A stretch of DNA of 64,000 bases, from assembly GCA_023055425.1 (NCBI GenBank), contig JALGPY010000010.1, positions 54,101,665 through 54,165,664 on the forward strand, written 5' to 3'. The notes beneath the pieces were generated by a model. That model made no database searches. It was not told the DNA's origin and saw nothing but the letters and a program-made list of their open reading frames with translations. This stretch comes from Linanthus parryae. Lineage: Eukaryota; Streptophyta; Magnoliopsida; Ericales; Polemoniaceae. Position numbers and translations under genes: made by a program. Shown in pieces: positions 33,817 through 45,704 of this stretch; positions within the stretch are counted from its first letter, which is position 1, and the number at the start of each line of letters is the position of its first letter.

Positions 33817-35540
33817 ATGGAGCGCAAATCAGCCAGAATTCAACAACAGGGGAAGCCTTCTGGAAAATACAAGAAGAGGGCAAATAAGAAGGAGAAGATT
33901 GTGATCTCAGATTTGGATTCAGAGAATACTCAGAGTCTGCATGAGGACACTCCTCCTGCAAAGAAGACCAGAACAGAAAAGGGAGATGAAGGCTCAAGCA
34001 TTGATACACAGATGGAGACAGAGACTCAGGGTGGTGATCAACCTAGGTCAGACAAGAAGAAAGGGGGAGAGAAGAAAAAGGCTGGAGAAGAGGAAAAAGA
34101 TAAATTTGCTCAAGAAATCAAGAAGAAGCCAATTGAAGGAGAACAAGAGAAGAGCAAACCCTCTGAGAAGAAAACAAGGGTTAAGCAGGTCGATGCTGCA
34201 ACCAAAAAGGGTTATCAAGGTAAGAAATTACTTCCTTCAGATTGGTTTGTTAGTTCTGAAGTTAGGACTGTGTGGATGCAAGGTTATGCTTCTTCTAAGG
34301 TTGCTTTCGGTAGTATGGTTTCTGAGGAGTAAATGGATATACTGGATATTGATTGTATGAGAAAGTTAAGAGAAACTGCAGTTTGAAGGTGTTAAATCCT
34401 AATTCAAAGGCTTATCCTAGGTTAACTAGATTATTCTATCTGAATCTGGTTCATGAAGGAGATGATAAGATGGTGTTAACTTCAAAAGTGGCTGGGATAA
34501 ACTTGAGGCTAGATCATAGGAATTTTGCCAAAGTTTTGGACATTCCTAGGAAATATAACATTGGAGATTACCCTGATAGGAAGGAGTGTCTAGAAAAGAC
34601 AAAAGAGATGTTTTTCATTGATGGTGTACCCTCTGGTCCAAAGCAGTTGACACACTCAGTGCTCAACTGTGAAGCTAAAATTTTATTTACAATTCTGATG
34701 AGGAGTGTTGTTCCTAGGGAGAACTCAAGGGAGTTGGTTACTGATAAAGTTCTCATAATGATGTATCTGATATGTCAAGGGTTTGAGATAGACTTGCCAA
34801 CAGTTGTAATGGAGCATATGATCTACTGTGCAACCAGAACTAGAAACCATCCTCTTCCATATGCCAACCTTTTACCTCTTTTCTTTGAGCATTTTGATGT
34901 ACCTGTGAAAGGGGAGGAAAAGATTACTGGAGGTTTTGGGTTGATTGATGAAACTGCATTACAGAGGATTGGGGTAGTACAGACAGGAAATTGGAAGTTC
35001 TATTTTGAATTGTCAAAGGATGAGCTTGGAGAGAAGGAGTTTGTTAAGCCAAAGGGGGCTACATCAGGGAAAGGACAAGCCAATGAGGATTACTCTTTGT
35101 TGGTTGAGAAATTTGAAGATCAGCAGGTTGAGATTGAAGATCTCAGACAAAAGTTATTTGATCTGTCTTCTGAATTTAACCAGTTCAAGGGTTTGATGAA
35201 TGTGATGAATGGAAAGCTGGATGTTGTCATCAAGTGTTTGAACTTGGAGAAAATACCTTCTGCTACTTGTCATGAGACCAGTTTGGATTCAGATGAAAGG
35301 CTAGGTGATTTCTTGAAGAAGAAAAAGAAGCCAATTCCAGTGGTGCTTACTGCAAAAGATCTGTATGAGCAAACTGATGAAGAAGATGCTGGTAAAGACG
35401 CAGGTGTTGATGCAGCTACAGAGGGGGATCCAGTGCAGGTTAAGAAGAAGGTGGATGAGGTCATCGAAGAAGTGGTTGCAGAAGTGGAAGCTGAACAAGA
35501 GGGAAATCAGTCTGCTGATGATGCTGAAAGTGAGGAATAA
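33817..35540 (+). pseudogene. Extra ORF of N2 (plant transposon protein-like), nearly intact
   Basis: The reading frame of about 574 codons starts at ATG 33817 (MERKSARIQQQGK). Layout: a basic Lys-rich N-terminal region (to about codon 130), a globular domain with FYLNL, KQLTHSVLN, EIDLP and LPYANLLPLFFEHF, a predicted coiled coil around 35090-35250, a basic KKKKK run, and an acidic tail. One TAA at 34330-34332 and a frame change just after it are the only lesions; the block 34353-35540 is open for 395 codons. It is colinear with N1's copy at roughly half identity in the core. Resemblance to the PF20167 family is from memory. I see no membrane segment. Nuclear or RNA-binding roles are guesses. 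Confidence 0.82.
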
Positions 35541-35988
35541 GTTGGAGAAGGCTCAGAGAAAGGCCAGACATCAAAGAAGAAATGAAGATCAGAGAAGACC
35601 AAAGCCTTGACCTTCTATCTATTTCTTTTCTTCTTTTCTGTTCTCAAGGCCTTGACTTTCTAGGAATAATTTGTTTAATTTTTTTTTAGACTCTGAGTAA
35701 TGATCCAACATTTCTTCACCTTTATTTGATGAAAGTCAAAAAGAGGGAGAAATTATGTGTTTTTCTTTTAGTACTTAAATAATAATCAGTTGTTTTTATA
35801 ATAAGTTTTATTCTCAGTTGTGTTCTGATATTACTGTTACTACTGTGATTATCTATGGTTTACTGATTATCTGTGTTAAGATAGTTTATCTGGTATTATT
35901 GTATATGGTATCTGCAAAATATGGTTATCTAATTTTTATAAGGAGTTGCAGGAATATCTACACAAGTTTATGGGTTTTGTCTTTCATC
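35541..35988 (+). other. 3' untranslated spacer of N2
   Basis: AT-rich non-coding sequence between the extra ORF and the PPT, with an exact palindrome at 35645. Nothing else recognisable. Confidence 0.5.
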
Positions 35989-35999
35989 AAGGGGGAGAT
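35989..35999 (+). other. Polypurine tract of N2
   Basis: AAGGGGGAGAT lies directly before the 3' LTR and is identical to the N1 tract. Confidence 0.85.
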
Positions 36000-37489
36000 T
36001 GTTGACTCAAAGACCCTTGAGTGTGTTTTGAGAAGTAATTGTTTTGAGTGATGAAAGACAAAGACAAAGACAAAGCATTTCAGATACTCCAAGGCCTTGA
36101 GATACTGACAGAGCTTCAAAGCCTTGAGAGTTGTTCTGCTAAATGTTCTAACAATATTGTGTTGTAGATTGGCTACCTGCTTATATAGATCAGAGATTTG
36201 CCGCATATACTCATGTTTTAAATTGTCTACATATCTAACACAATTGCAGATGTCCTGATCAGGGAGAATCAAAGTTTTTTGGACTTAACTTTGACAGACT
36301 GTGAAGCATGTTCAGAGCGTCAAGGCCTTGAGATGTGCCTTGAGCTGCTGACAGTTTTACAAAACTAATTTGATTCTTTCTCGCAGGGTTTGATCCTTAT
36401 TATTGTGATTGTTTAATGACTTCTAAGAGTCTTAAACTGGTTTATCATGAATTATATGTGTCAGAAGATAATCAGATTATTGTTTTAATCTTTTATCCAG
36501 TTTTTATCAGAAACTGGAAAACCAAACAGTCTTAGTACTGCTATATTTCTGGATTTTGTTGTTACTATGTTTTAATGTTGTTGCAGGTTTGTTAGACGTG
36601 CAAATACAATCTCAACAAACTCCAACGATATCTACTCAGAGTTGTTTGAATTGTAGTTGAAAACAGAAGGAGGATTTATTGGAACTGAGATCCTAAAATC
36701 TCTCATTCAGTTGCAGTGGGTGGATAAAGAGACTGGTTTGAATTTTGAAATAGAAGAGGCTTGCAGAATACTCAGAGAAGTGTGTGACAAAATTCGTGGG
36801 AGATCATTTATTCAAACACACAGGGATTCAAGCTTCAATTCCAGATTACAGGAGATCAATCATTCCAGTTTCCATAAGAAAACATCCAGGCTTCACTAGC
36901 TTTTTCTTCTACTGTGTTCTTCACTTGTTTTGTAATTTACTTATCTTTTGTACATCTATAACTTCACTAAACCTAGTGTTTGGTTGTTCAAGTGAACAAC
37001 AAGAGGTTCTTGTTAGCTCAACAGTTAGTAGCTGAAACTAGATAGGTTTGGAATCAGAAGCTGTATAGGTGTAAGGGAAATTACTTAGGCTTGAAGATCT
37101 ATGGTTGTTTCTGTGTGAGTAATAAGAAGTGTTTGCCCAATCCTGGTGGGATTAGATCCCTCAGGCAGAGATTAGGTCCATTGGGACTGAACTCTGTAAA
37201 TTGCTTTGTGTTCTTTACTTTACAGTTTTGCTATTTTCTGTTGCACACAACCCAAATCAAACTAGGGTTTATAAGCTGTTTAGAACAGGTAATAGTTCAA
37301 GGCCTTGAAGCTTTATATTCTGCCTTTGAAAGTTTCTGACAGTTTTCTAAAATCTCAAGGCCTTGAGATTCGAGTTTCTCACAAAGCAAATTAGTTTAAA
37401 TCTGAGTTTTGCAAAAAGTTTCCATACTCTATTCACCCCCCCCTTCTAGAGTATTTAGGTCCTGTATTTAGTCTACATTACACACTTTA
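36000..37489 (+). repeat. 3' LTR of N2
   Basis: 1490 bp matching 26778-28273. I counted nine differences in the first 180 bp and fewer elsewhere. It holds exact palindromes at 36090, 36321, 37308 and 37356, the LTR ORF at 36657-36899, and a shorter C-run at 37436-37443. Confidence 0.93.
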
Positions 37490-39896
37490 AACTTTCACTA
37501 ATGATTTCAATAGATATGGATTTGTATACCTTATGAAGGCCAAATCCGAATCCTTTGAATTGTTCAAGGAATTCAAGAATGAAGTAGAGAAGCAACTTGG
37601 TAAAAGTATTAAGGCTCTACGATCGGATCGTGGAGGAGAATACTTAAGCCAAGAGTTTGACGAGTATCTTAGAGAGTTTGGGATAGTATCCCACCTCACT
37701 CCACCCGGAACGCCTCAATGGAATGGCGTGTCCGAGAGGATGAATCGTACACTATTTGATATGGTGCGATCTATGATGTCTCAAACAGATCTTCCGATAT
37801 CGTTTTGTGGACACGCTCTAACGACGCCAGGTTTTACCATTAACCGTGTTCCATCCAAATCAGTCATGAAGACACCATATGAAATATGGACTGGGAAGTG
37901 TCCCATAGTGTCATTTATGAGGATTTGGGGCTGCGATGTCTATGTAAAGCAGTTATAAACAGACAAGCTTGGGCCCAAGGCGGATAAGTGTAAATTTGTG
38001 GGATATCCTAAGGAAACTAAAGGATATTATTTATACAATCCCACCGAGAACAAAGTGTTTGTTGCTCGGACCGGCGTGTTTCTAGAAAGAGAGTTTGTCT
38101 CTGAAGAAGCAAGGAGGAGGGCTGTAGAACTTGAAGAGATTCAAGAACCACAAGTCACTGAACCGATGATGGAACATGAGCAGGAACCGCAAGCTGTTGT
38201 GGAAGAACCTGTTCAGGTAACACAGGAACTTCGTAGGTCAGGAAGAGTGCGTCATGAGCCAGAGAGGTACGGACTTCTCGTGACTGAGCCCGATGACGTA
38301 CCACTCATGGATGATGAGCCTACAACCTACGGGAAAGCCATGAAAGGCCTAGACTCCAAGAAGTGGCTAGAAGCCATGAGATCCGAAATGGATTCCATGT
38401 ACACCAACAAAGTATGGACTTTGGTGGAACCACCCGAAGGGGCTCGGCCCATAAGGTGCAAGTGGGTCTACAAGAAGAAGACCGACATGGATGGAAAGGT
38501 AGTTGCCTATAAGGGGCGATTGGTAGCCAAAGGGTATAGACAGATTCATGGTATTGACTATGATGAGACCTTTTCACCAGTCGCCATGACTAAATCCATT
38601 CGAATCCTACTTGCTATTGCAGTATACTACGACTATGAGATTTGGCAAATGGATGTCAAGACAGCGTTCCTTTATGGGAACCTCCTCGAGGATGTATACA
38701 TGACACAACCGGAGTGTTTTGACGATCCAGAGAATGCCAATAAAGTCTGTAAGCTGCAAAGGTCCATTTATGGATTAAAGGAAGCTTCTAGGAGCTGGAA
38801 TCGACATTTTGATGACGCGGTCAAATATTTTGGCTTCATCAAAAACGAAGATGAGCCATGTGTCTACAAGAAGGTTAGTGGGAGCTCTGTAGTATTTCTG
38901 GTCTTGTATGTGGATGACATACTAATCATTGGAAACAATATTCCTACTTTGCAATCTGTTAAAGATTGGCTGGGAAAGTGTTTTGCAATGAAGGACTTAG
39001 GAGATGCAGCCTATATACTTGGTATAAAGATCTATAGGGATAGATCTAGAAAGCTGCTCAGCCTAAGTCAAAGTACATATATAGACAAGGTGTTGAAAAT
39101 GTTCAACATGCAAGATTCCAAGAAGGGATTCTTGCCCATGTCGCATGGAGTCACTCTTTCTAAGATTGATTGTCCCTCCAATGAGATTGAGAAGGACCGC
39201 ATCAGTAGGATACCCTATGCTTCTGCCATAGGATCCATCATGTACGCCATGTTGTGTACTAGACCAGACGTATCATATGCGTTGAGTATGGTGAGCGGAT
39301 ATCAGTCCAATCCGGGTGAGAGTCACTGGATTGCTGTCAAGAACATCCTAAAGTACTTGAGAAGAACTAAGGATGCGTTCTTGATATTTGGAGGTAAGGA
39401 AGAGCTAAGTGTAATTGGTTACACTGATGCAAGCTTCCAAACCGAAAAATATGACAACAGATCGCAGTCTGGATACGTGTTTTTCCTGAATGGAGGAGTT
39501 GTCAGCTGGAAGAGTTCCAAGCAAGGGACAGTTGCTGATTCTACAACAGAAGCTGAGTACATTGCTGCTGCAGAAGCAGCAAAAGAGGGTGTTTGGATAA
39601 AGAAGTTTATCACTGATCTCGGTGTGGTCCCTAGCATTGTGGATCCCATAGAGTTGTACTGTGACAACTCCGGGGCGATCGCACAAGCCAAGGAACCAAG
39701 ATCACACCAGAAATCAAAGCATGTACTTAGGAGATTCCATCTTATTCGTGATATGATCGATCAAGTAGATTTGAAGATGTGCAAGATTCCAACGAATGAC
39801 AATCTTTCAGATTCGCTCACAAAACCTCTTGCACATCGAAACCATGAAGGGTACGCCAGATCTATAGGCATACGAGATGCACCAGATTGGCTCTAG
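37490..39896 (+). pseudogene. pol: Integrase, RT and RNase H of element 2
   Basis: Element 2 resumes after N2. One continuous frame from 37533 to 39896 is interrupted only by a TAA at 37956-37958. Integrase keeps RSDRGGEY and SERMNR; the last 632 codons (37998-39896) hold a complete RT with LYGN and YVDD (38907-38918) and an RNase H with TDAS, TEAEY and YCDNSGAI. One unusual change is Glu in GLKEAS, where element 1 has Gln. The RT/RNase H looks catalytically complete, but the copy is split upstream by two insertions. Confidence 0.88.
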
Positions 39897-39910
39897 TGCA
39901 AGTGGAAGAC

Positions 39911-41326
39911 TGCTGGAATAGGTTCCCTAGAGGCAATCTAATATTTAGTATGAACAATGTTATTGGCTAGAATATTCATTTATTATATATTGTGATATTT
40001 AATATAATGAAGTCCTTAGATACAATGTATTGGTAATCTTAAATATCCCTAGTCCATTATATTGATAAATAGGATGATCAAATATAGACTAGTATGTGTG
40101 TAGATTGATATGGAGATATCAAGTCTAACACATGGGTATGCATTAGGAGTAATGGCATACTAGACTGACCCACAACGAGAAGGATACATTAGATTATGTT
40201 AAAGTCACAATCGCTTCTCGTAGTGCTTATATGATTGCAATCCTTAGACTTGAAGTCACTAGATACTCTAGTTGTGAAATATCGTGCTTTGATGTTATCA
40301 AACGTTACACCATAACTGGGTAATCATAAAGATAGCTATCGGACATGATAGGAAGCAAGCTTAGAGATCGTAGTAATGTAGAGAGGATTTGTCCCTCCCA
40401 CATAATGGGAGTAAATATCCACGGCCACTCGAGGGATGAGGCTTATTGAATGTCTGGCCGGACTCAAATAAATCAATATGGAGATATTGATGTTATCTGC
40501 TTGCATAAGCATATTCCCAGGATCGATGAACTATGGATTGGATATACGAGTGCGACTATTTGTGTCTCGTGTCCAATCCGGATATGGAGACAAAGGGATA
40601 GTTCAATATGTGATATTGGGCACAAAGGTTTGTCGGGATCACTGACTTATTTCTATTAGTTGGGTGCATGGATGTGTTGCTAGACACCGCTCCATGTTAG
40701 TAATAAGTTACTACCAACTAAGTAGAAACCTATGGGTCACACTCAAAGAGAGTAGAACTAGATTTGGGATTAATTAATATGATTAATTAATTAGAAGGAT
40801 CACTTTGCAACACCTTGCAAACTTAGTAGGACTAATATGCAAGGAAGGGACTAATCCAAGTTCATGTAGAACTAGGAAGGGCCTTTATGTAGTTAACAAG
40901 GAGTTGTTGGAATATATAAAGGATGCTCTAGCTTCCTTCCCACTAATGTTAATTCACATAAGTGAGTGGGAGAGAAAGCAAGAGAGAGAGCAAGAACACA
41001 AGGGCCGAAGCCCCAGCGTCCGCTCCCCCTTCCCGTCGGCTCAAAGAGAGGGCCGAACCCTCCCTTTGCCTCCTTGGTTGCTTGATTCCTTCTTCCCTCT
41101 TCCTCCGGTCCAAGCTAGCACTTGAGAAAGAAGAATCTAGATTTCACCTCTAGACATGGATCAACCGTAGAGACGAGGACATTATTCTTCGTGTGATCTC
41201 CCAAAGCAAAAGGTACACATCTTCTATGTCCCTTATCATGTTATGATGTCTCTTCCTGTGATCCTTGGTGGGCTTTGAGTAGGAATTAAATTTTTTGTTA
41301 TTCCGCTGCGTTACCTATGTCAAAAC
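39911..41326 (+). repeat. 3' LTR of Copia element 2
   Basis: It starts TGCTGGAATAGG after a degraded purine tract and matches 11350-12781 with roughly 4-6% difference. It ends at CAAAAC, lacking the final CCAACA, and runs straight into older LTR sequence. TATATAAA lies at 40913-40920. Confidence 0.9.
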
Positions 41327-42288
41327 ATCGGATACAATAGGAAGCAAGCTTAGAGATGGTAGTGATGTAGATAGAATTTGTCCCTCCCACATAACAAAAT
41401 CATAAATCCACGACCACTCGAGGGATTGTGCTTATAGAATGTCTGACCAGACTCAGATAAATCAATATAGGATATTGATGTTAACTGCATGGATAAGACT
41501 ATTCCCCGGATCGAGAAACTATGGATTGGATATACGAGTGTGACTTGTATGTCTCGTGTCCAATCCGGATATAGAAACAAAGGTATGAGACAATACTTGC
41601 ACAAGGTTTGACCGATGACTATTTCTATTAGTTGGGTAGCGTGGATGTCTTGCTAGAGGCCGCACCATGTTTGTAAATTGTTACTACCAACTAAGTAGAA
41701 AACTATGGGGTCACACTCCCTATGGATTAGACCGGACTTGGGAAGTAATTAATATGATTAATTAATTAGAAGGATCAAGACGCAACTACTTGCAAACTTA
41801 GTAGGACTAATTTGCAAGTTGGACTAATATGTGTATAGACAGGACTTGTTGGACTATATAAAGGACACTCCTAGATTCCTTCCCACACTAATGATGATAA
41901 AAACATTGAGTGGGAGAGAAAAATCAAGAGAGAGAGCATATCCCAAAGGAGGGTCGAACCCCCCTTAGGACGCCCCCTACCCGTCGGCCACAAAGGAGGT
42001 GCTGCCCACCTCCTTGCTCCGTTTTGCGTGATCGTGATCTTCTTTCTCTTCTTCCGTCAATCCTAGCTAGCACAAAGGTTGAAGGATAGAGGTTCTAACC
42101 TATGAGTGGACTATACATAGAGACGTGAATACTACTTCACGAGTGAAGTCATCACAGGAGAACCCAAAAGGTATTATGATACTTAATCCCTCACTATCGT
42201 TATGTTGTCTCTTCATGTGATCCTTGGAGGGATTTGAGCAGGATTAAATTTTGTTATTCCGCTGCCTAACCTGCATCAAAACACTACA
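41327..42288 (+). repeat. Second piece of the LTR of the oldest element
   Basis: It resumes LTR sequence about 30 bp downstream of where 11349 stopped and ends ACTACA at 42288. It has a TATA box at about 41855-41863 and the AT-rich double TTAATTAATT block near 41745. Unlike a simple 3' LTR it is followed by a PBS, so this LTR sits between two internal regions. Confidence 0.85.
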
Positions 42289-42289
42289 G

Positions 42290-42301
42290 TGGTATCAGAG
42301 C
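42290..42301 (+). other. Primer-binding site of the oldest element, right copy
   Basis: TGGTATCAGAGC starts two bases after the LTR end at 42288. Confidence 0.9.
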
Positions 42302-45204
42302 CACAGGTCGTAGAGCATAACATAGTTTATGTGTTATGACTTTTGTTGTTTTACACATTAATTATTGTTTATAGTGTAAAACGGAAAAATCAAACATATT
42401 GATGCAATTTGTGAATATGATTCAAGACAAATAAGATCTAATGTTACATGGGATGTAAGGATTAGTGAATTGCATTACATAGGATGTGAACATTTTGGAT
42501 CTAGGGAACTAGGGTTTGGGCACAAGTTGGAAAAATGTATTTTTTCAAACTTGGAAACAACTAAACTTGGGCAATAAGGAGGAAGTTTTTTTGGAAACAA
42601 CTAAACTTGGGCAACAAGGAGGAAGTTGTTTTAGAAACAATTCCCATAAGAGGTTCGCCCCTCTCCTCCTTGCCGCCCAAGAAAGACACGACCAAGGGGT
42701 CGGGCCTCCCTAGTGCACGGCGTAGCCTTGTGGCGGTCCTTTAGGGTTTTGGCCATGGTAATGGTTGGCCCTCTTGGACTGTTTTGACCCTAGTTCATCC
42801 AAAATCAACTAAAATTGACCAAGCACGTTAAAATTGGATTTTAACTGTTTATGTGCTATTTGCATGGTGATTGGATATGGCCTTACATGTGGATGTTCTG
42901 AATGTTTAATTGTTGTGGTTTGTTTTTACGGCCTGCGAGCTGATAAAATTAATGTAATAGTTAATTAGGTTTTACGGCATGCGGGCTGGTCTTCTTCTCA
43001 ACTTGTGAGGTCCGTTTATATAGTTTATATGCTAGCTAGTATTAGATAAAATAGATGATAGTCAAGATGAGAAGAAGAAGCCTAAAGAATAAAGAACCAC
43101 AAGATGGAGCAATCCACAAGGGTAAGAAGCATGGAGCATTCCACAAGCTATGGAGCATGGACCAAAAGATAGAGGCACATGGAGATGAGCTTGCCATTTT
43201 TTTAGGGTTCATAGATATTCTCATTGGCTTGGTAATATCTTAGTTTAGAGGCCATATCCATATTCATTGAGATATGACGCGACGACACAAGCTAGTAATG
43301 TGTGACTACTGAAGCAAGAGGTCAAGCGCAACTAAGCTACTGCAATATGATTTAAATCTTAGAGATTGGGAGTTATCTATGATATAGATAAAGAATAAAT
43401 AGTTTTTCTCCTAATTGGACCGAGAATTGCATTGGATGCAATTATAGTTTTGTTCAAAAGCAATGTACTCAATATGATTGAGAATATCTAAACAAAGCAC
43501 TCATAAAGGGCTAAAGGAAAAACACGTTAATGGTTAAAAGCATGGGTAAGGGAAAAAGGTTTGCACCGGCTCCATGGGTATAAAGCAAGTTTGTTGCTAA
43601 AACCAAGTTGCCTTAAAGTCCCATAGGTGGTGTAGAGGAAGAGAGACTGCCCAAAGTACCTGGAAGGAAATAATAAAGGAGTTATGAATTTCGATTTAGG
43701 TATTTTTGTTATAGAAATCAATGTGCCTATCTCATCATCATAAGTATATGATATTAGATGAGGATCTCACGTTTATAGAAATGTGGAGGATCTCAAGAGA
43801 TGTATGCAATTGAATAAAGAAGAAATAAACGTACACGTGGGGCAATGAAGCAAGGGGTTGCTGAATTAGCCTTAGGGAACTATCTCTACCTTGAAATTAT
43901 CCATGATTAGACAAAATACGATTATGTCACTACTTTAAGTAGGGACAGTATCACAGTTTCTTGTTAAGACAAGAAAAATATTTTTTTATTAAAATAATGG
44001 ACAAATATTGTTCTATTTACTTTGATAAAATGCCTCATTGTAATGCACTTTTGTCTAATGAATTATATATCCATGATCATGATAAATTCATCTATAACAT
44101 TAATACCAAGAGGTTTGCATATAATGATATGAATCTCACTTATCTTTAGCATTATTGTTTAGGCCACATGAATAAGAGATACATATCTAGAACTCTATAA
44201 GGATGGGTTTCTGGACTCGTTTGATTATGAATCATATGATACATGTAAGACTTATTTATTGGGCAAATATATGATCTCTTGGGAATCATACACATTGATG
44301 TATGTAGGCCGCTAAGCACAAATGCTAAATGTGGTTTTTAGTACTTCATCATGTTTACTGATGGGATCAGAGAAATATGGATGTGTGTATCTTATGAAGA
44401 AACAAATTAGAATCCTTTGAGTTGTTCAAGGAATTCAAGAATGAAGTGGAGAACCTGCTTGGCAAAAGTATTAGGGCTCTAGAATTGGATCATAGAGGCG
44501 TAAGTGCTTAAGCTAATAGTTTGAACATCGAAGGGAGTATGGGATGTGATCCTAACTCACTCTACCTAGAACACCATTAAGGAATGGCGTATCTAAGAAG
44601 AGTGATCGGACCTTGTTGGACACGGTTCGGTCATGATGTGTCAAACAGAACTTCCATTTTACTTTTAGGGGTCATGTTCTAATTACAGCAGATTTCGCCC
44701 TTAACCTTGTTCCATCTAAATCAATTAGAAAAAGCACCATATGAGATATTAACTATGAAGTGTCCTAGTATGTCATTCATAGAATTTGGGTTATGAAGTT
44801 TATGTAAATTTTTTACAGATAAACTTGAACCCAAGTTGGAAAAATGTATTATGTGGAATATCTTGAGGAAACAAAGGATATTATCTCTAGACCCCAATCG
44901 AGAACAAACTGTTCGTTGCTCGAATCGCTGTGTTACTAGATAGACACTGTCTCTAAAAGAAATAGTGGGAGGACAGTAGAACTTGAAGGAGTTCAAGAAC
45001 CACAAAAGAACATTGATCATTTTGATGGAACATGAGCAGGATCACAAGATGTTGTGGAGCAACCTACTCAGGTAACACAAGCACCTCGTAGGATAAGTAA
45101 GATATGTCAAAGGCTTGATAAATATGGATGGCTCATAGCTTGGTGATGTATTGCTCAAAGGTGATGAGTCAACAACCTATGAGGAGGCCCACGAGTGGTC
45201 AAAT
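42302..45204 (+). pseudogene. Leader and decayed gag-pol of the oldest element, right copy
   Basis: The leader (42302-about 43480) resembles those of elements 1 and 2 and has a duplicated segment of about 40 bp near 42560-42625. Almost all of gag is missing; only its Lys-rich end and traces of the knuckle remain (43490-43680). Protease and integrase remnants follow. From 43705 to 45204 it matches 1-837 joined to 9327-9990, with no insertion at the point where element 1 sits. It shares the TAG at 44147-44149 with the left copy. Similarity ends at the start of RT. Confidence 0.85.
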
Positions 45205-45704
45205 GACACTACCCATCTACTGATTGAACAATTATAAAATCATGGTTGTGAGCCTCTACAACCATTTACCTAAAACAGCCTTATGAATGATTAGTAATTG
45301 TCAAACACCAAAAATATTTAAAAAAAATTGAGACCAACTCACGGTACCAGGTGGTGATGTTCAAATGCCACCTTGATAAAGGTCACCTAAAATAGTTTCA
45401 AGTCTTTGGGAACAGAAACAAACTGAAGAAACTGAAAAGTCCTAAAATATTCACTTCGCCGAAAGGAACCCTTTTTCCAGACATCAACTGCCTCAGAGTG
45501 CACAACAACGCATATCACACAGAATATTTCTAACTGATGCCACACAATATCACTTGAAAAAGTGAGATGAAACACATCAAAAATATAATCTACATCTCCT
45601 AACATGTAAAACCCTGCAATCCTAATTCACTTTTGTCCAACCTAAAAATTCAACATAAATCCTCCGCAGCTAAAACCAAACGACGAAACCACCTCGTTTC
45701 AGAC
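45205..45704. other. Unassigned 500-bp stretch
   Basis: AT-rich sequence between the end of the Copia nest and the array. I recognise no coding or repeat signal. Confidence 0.4.

Larger units (their letters stand above)
26778..37489 (+). mobile_element. N2: SIRE/Maximus-like Copia element with extra ORF
   Basis: This 10.7-kb element was inserted into the integrase of element 2 in the same orientation. LTRs are 26778-28273 and 36000-37489, with a tRNA-Met PBS at 28276, a PPT at 35989, gag, pol and an extra ORF. The flanking 5 bp (ACGTT left, AACTT right) match only partly, and the LTR end reads CTTTA instead of CTTTCA, so the duplication has decayed. LTRs differ by a few percent. It is related to N1 in coding sequence, PPT and LTR end, but most of the LTR is different. 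Confidence 0.93.
11350..41326 (+). mobile_element. Copia element 2, carrying two nested retrotransposons
   Basis: This relative of element 1 has its own LTRs (11350-12781 and 39911-41326), tRNA-Met PBS, gag and pol. Its genes are split by N1 (14731-25577) in gag and N2 (26778-37489) in integrase. Removing both leaves about 8.4 kb, close to element 1. The LTRs differ by roughly 4-6% where I compared them, so it is clearly older than element 1. The last six bases of the 3' LTR and about 30 bp of target are missing, so no target duplication can be checked. Confidence 0.9.

Noticed and set aside
14731..37489. CRISPR-like reading of the repeated CAAGGCCTTG words
   Set aside because: Spacing is irregular, the word is palindromic and short, copies lie within coding sequence, and the host is a plant.
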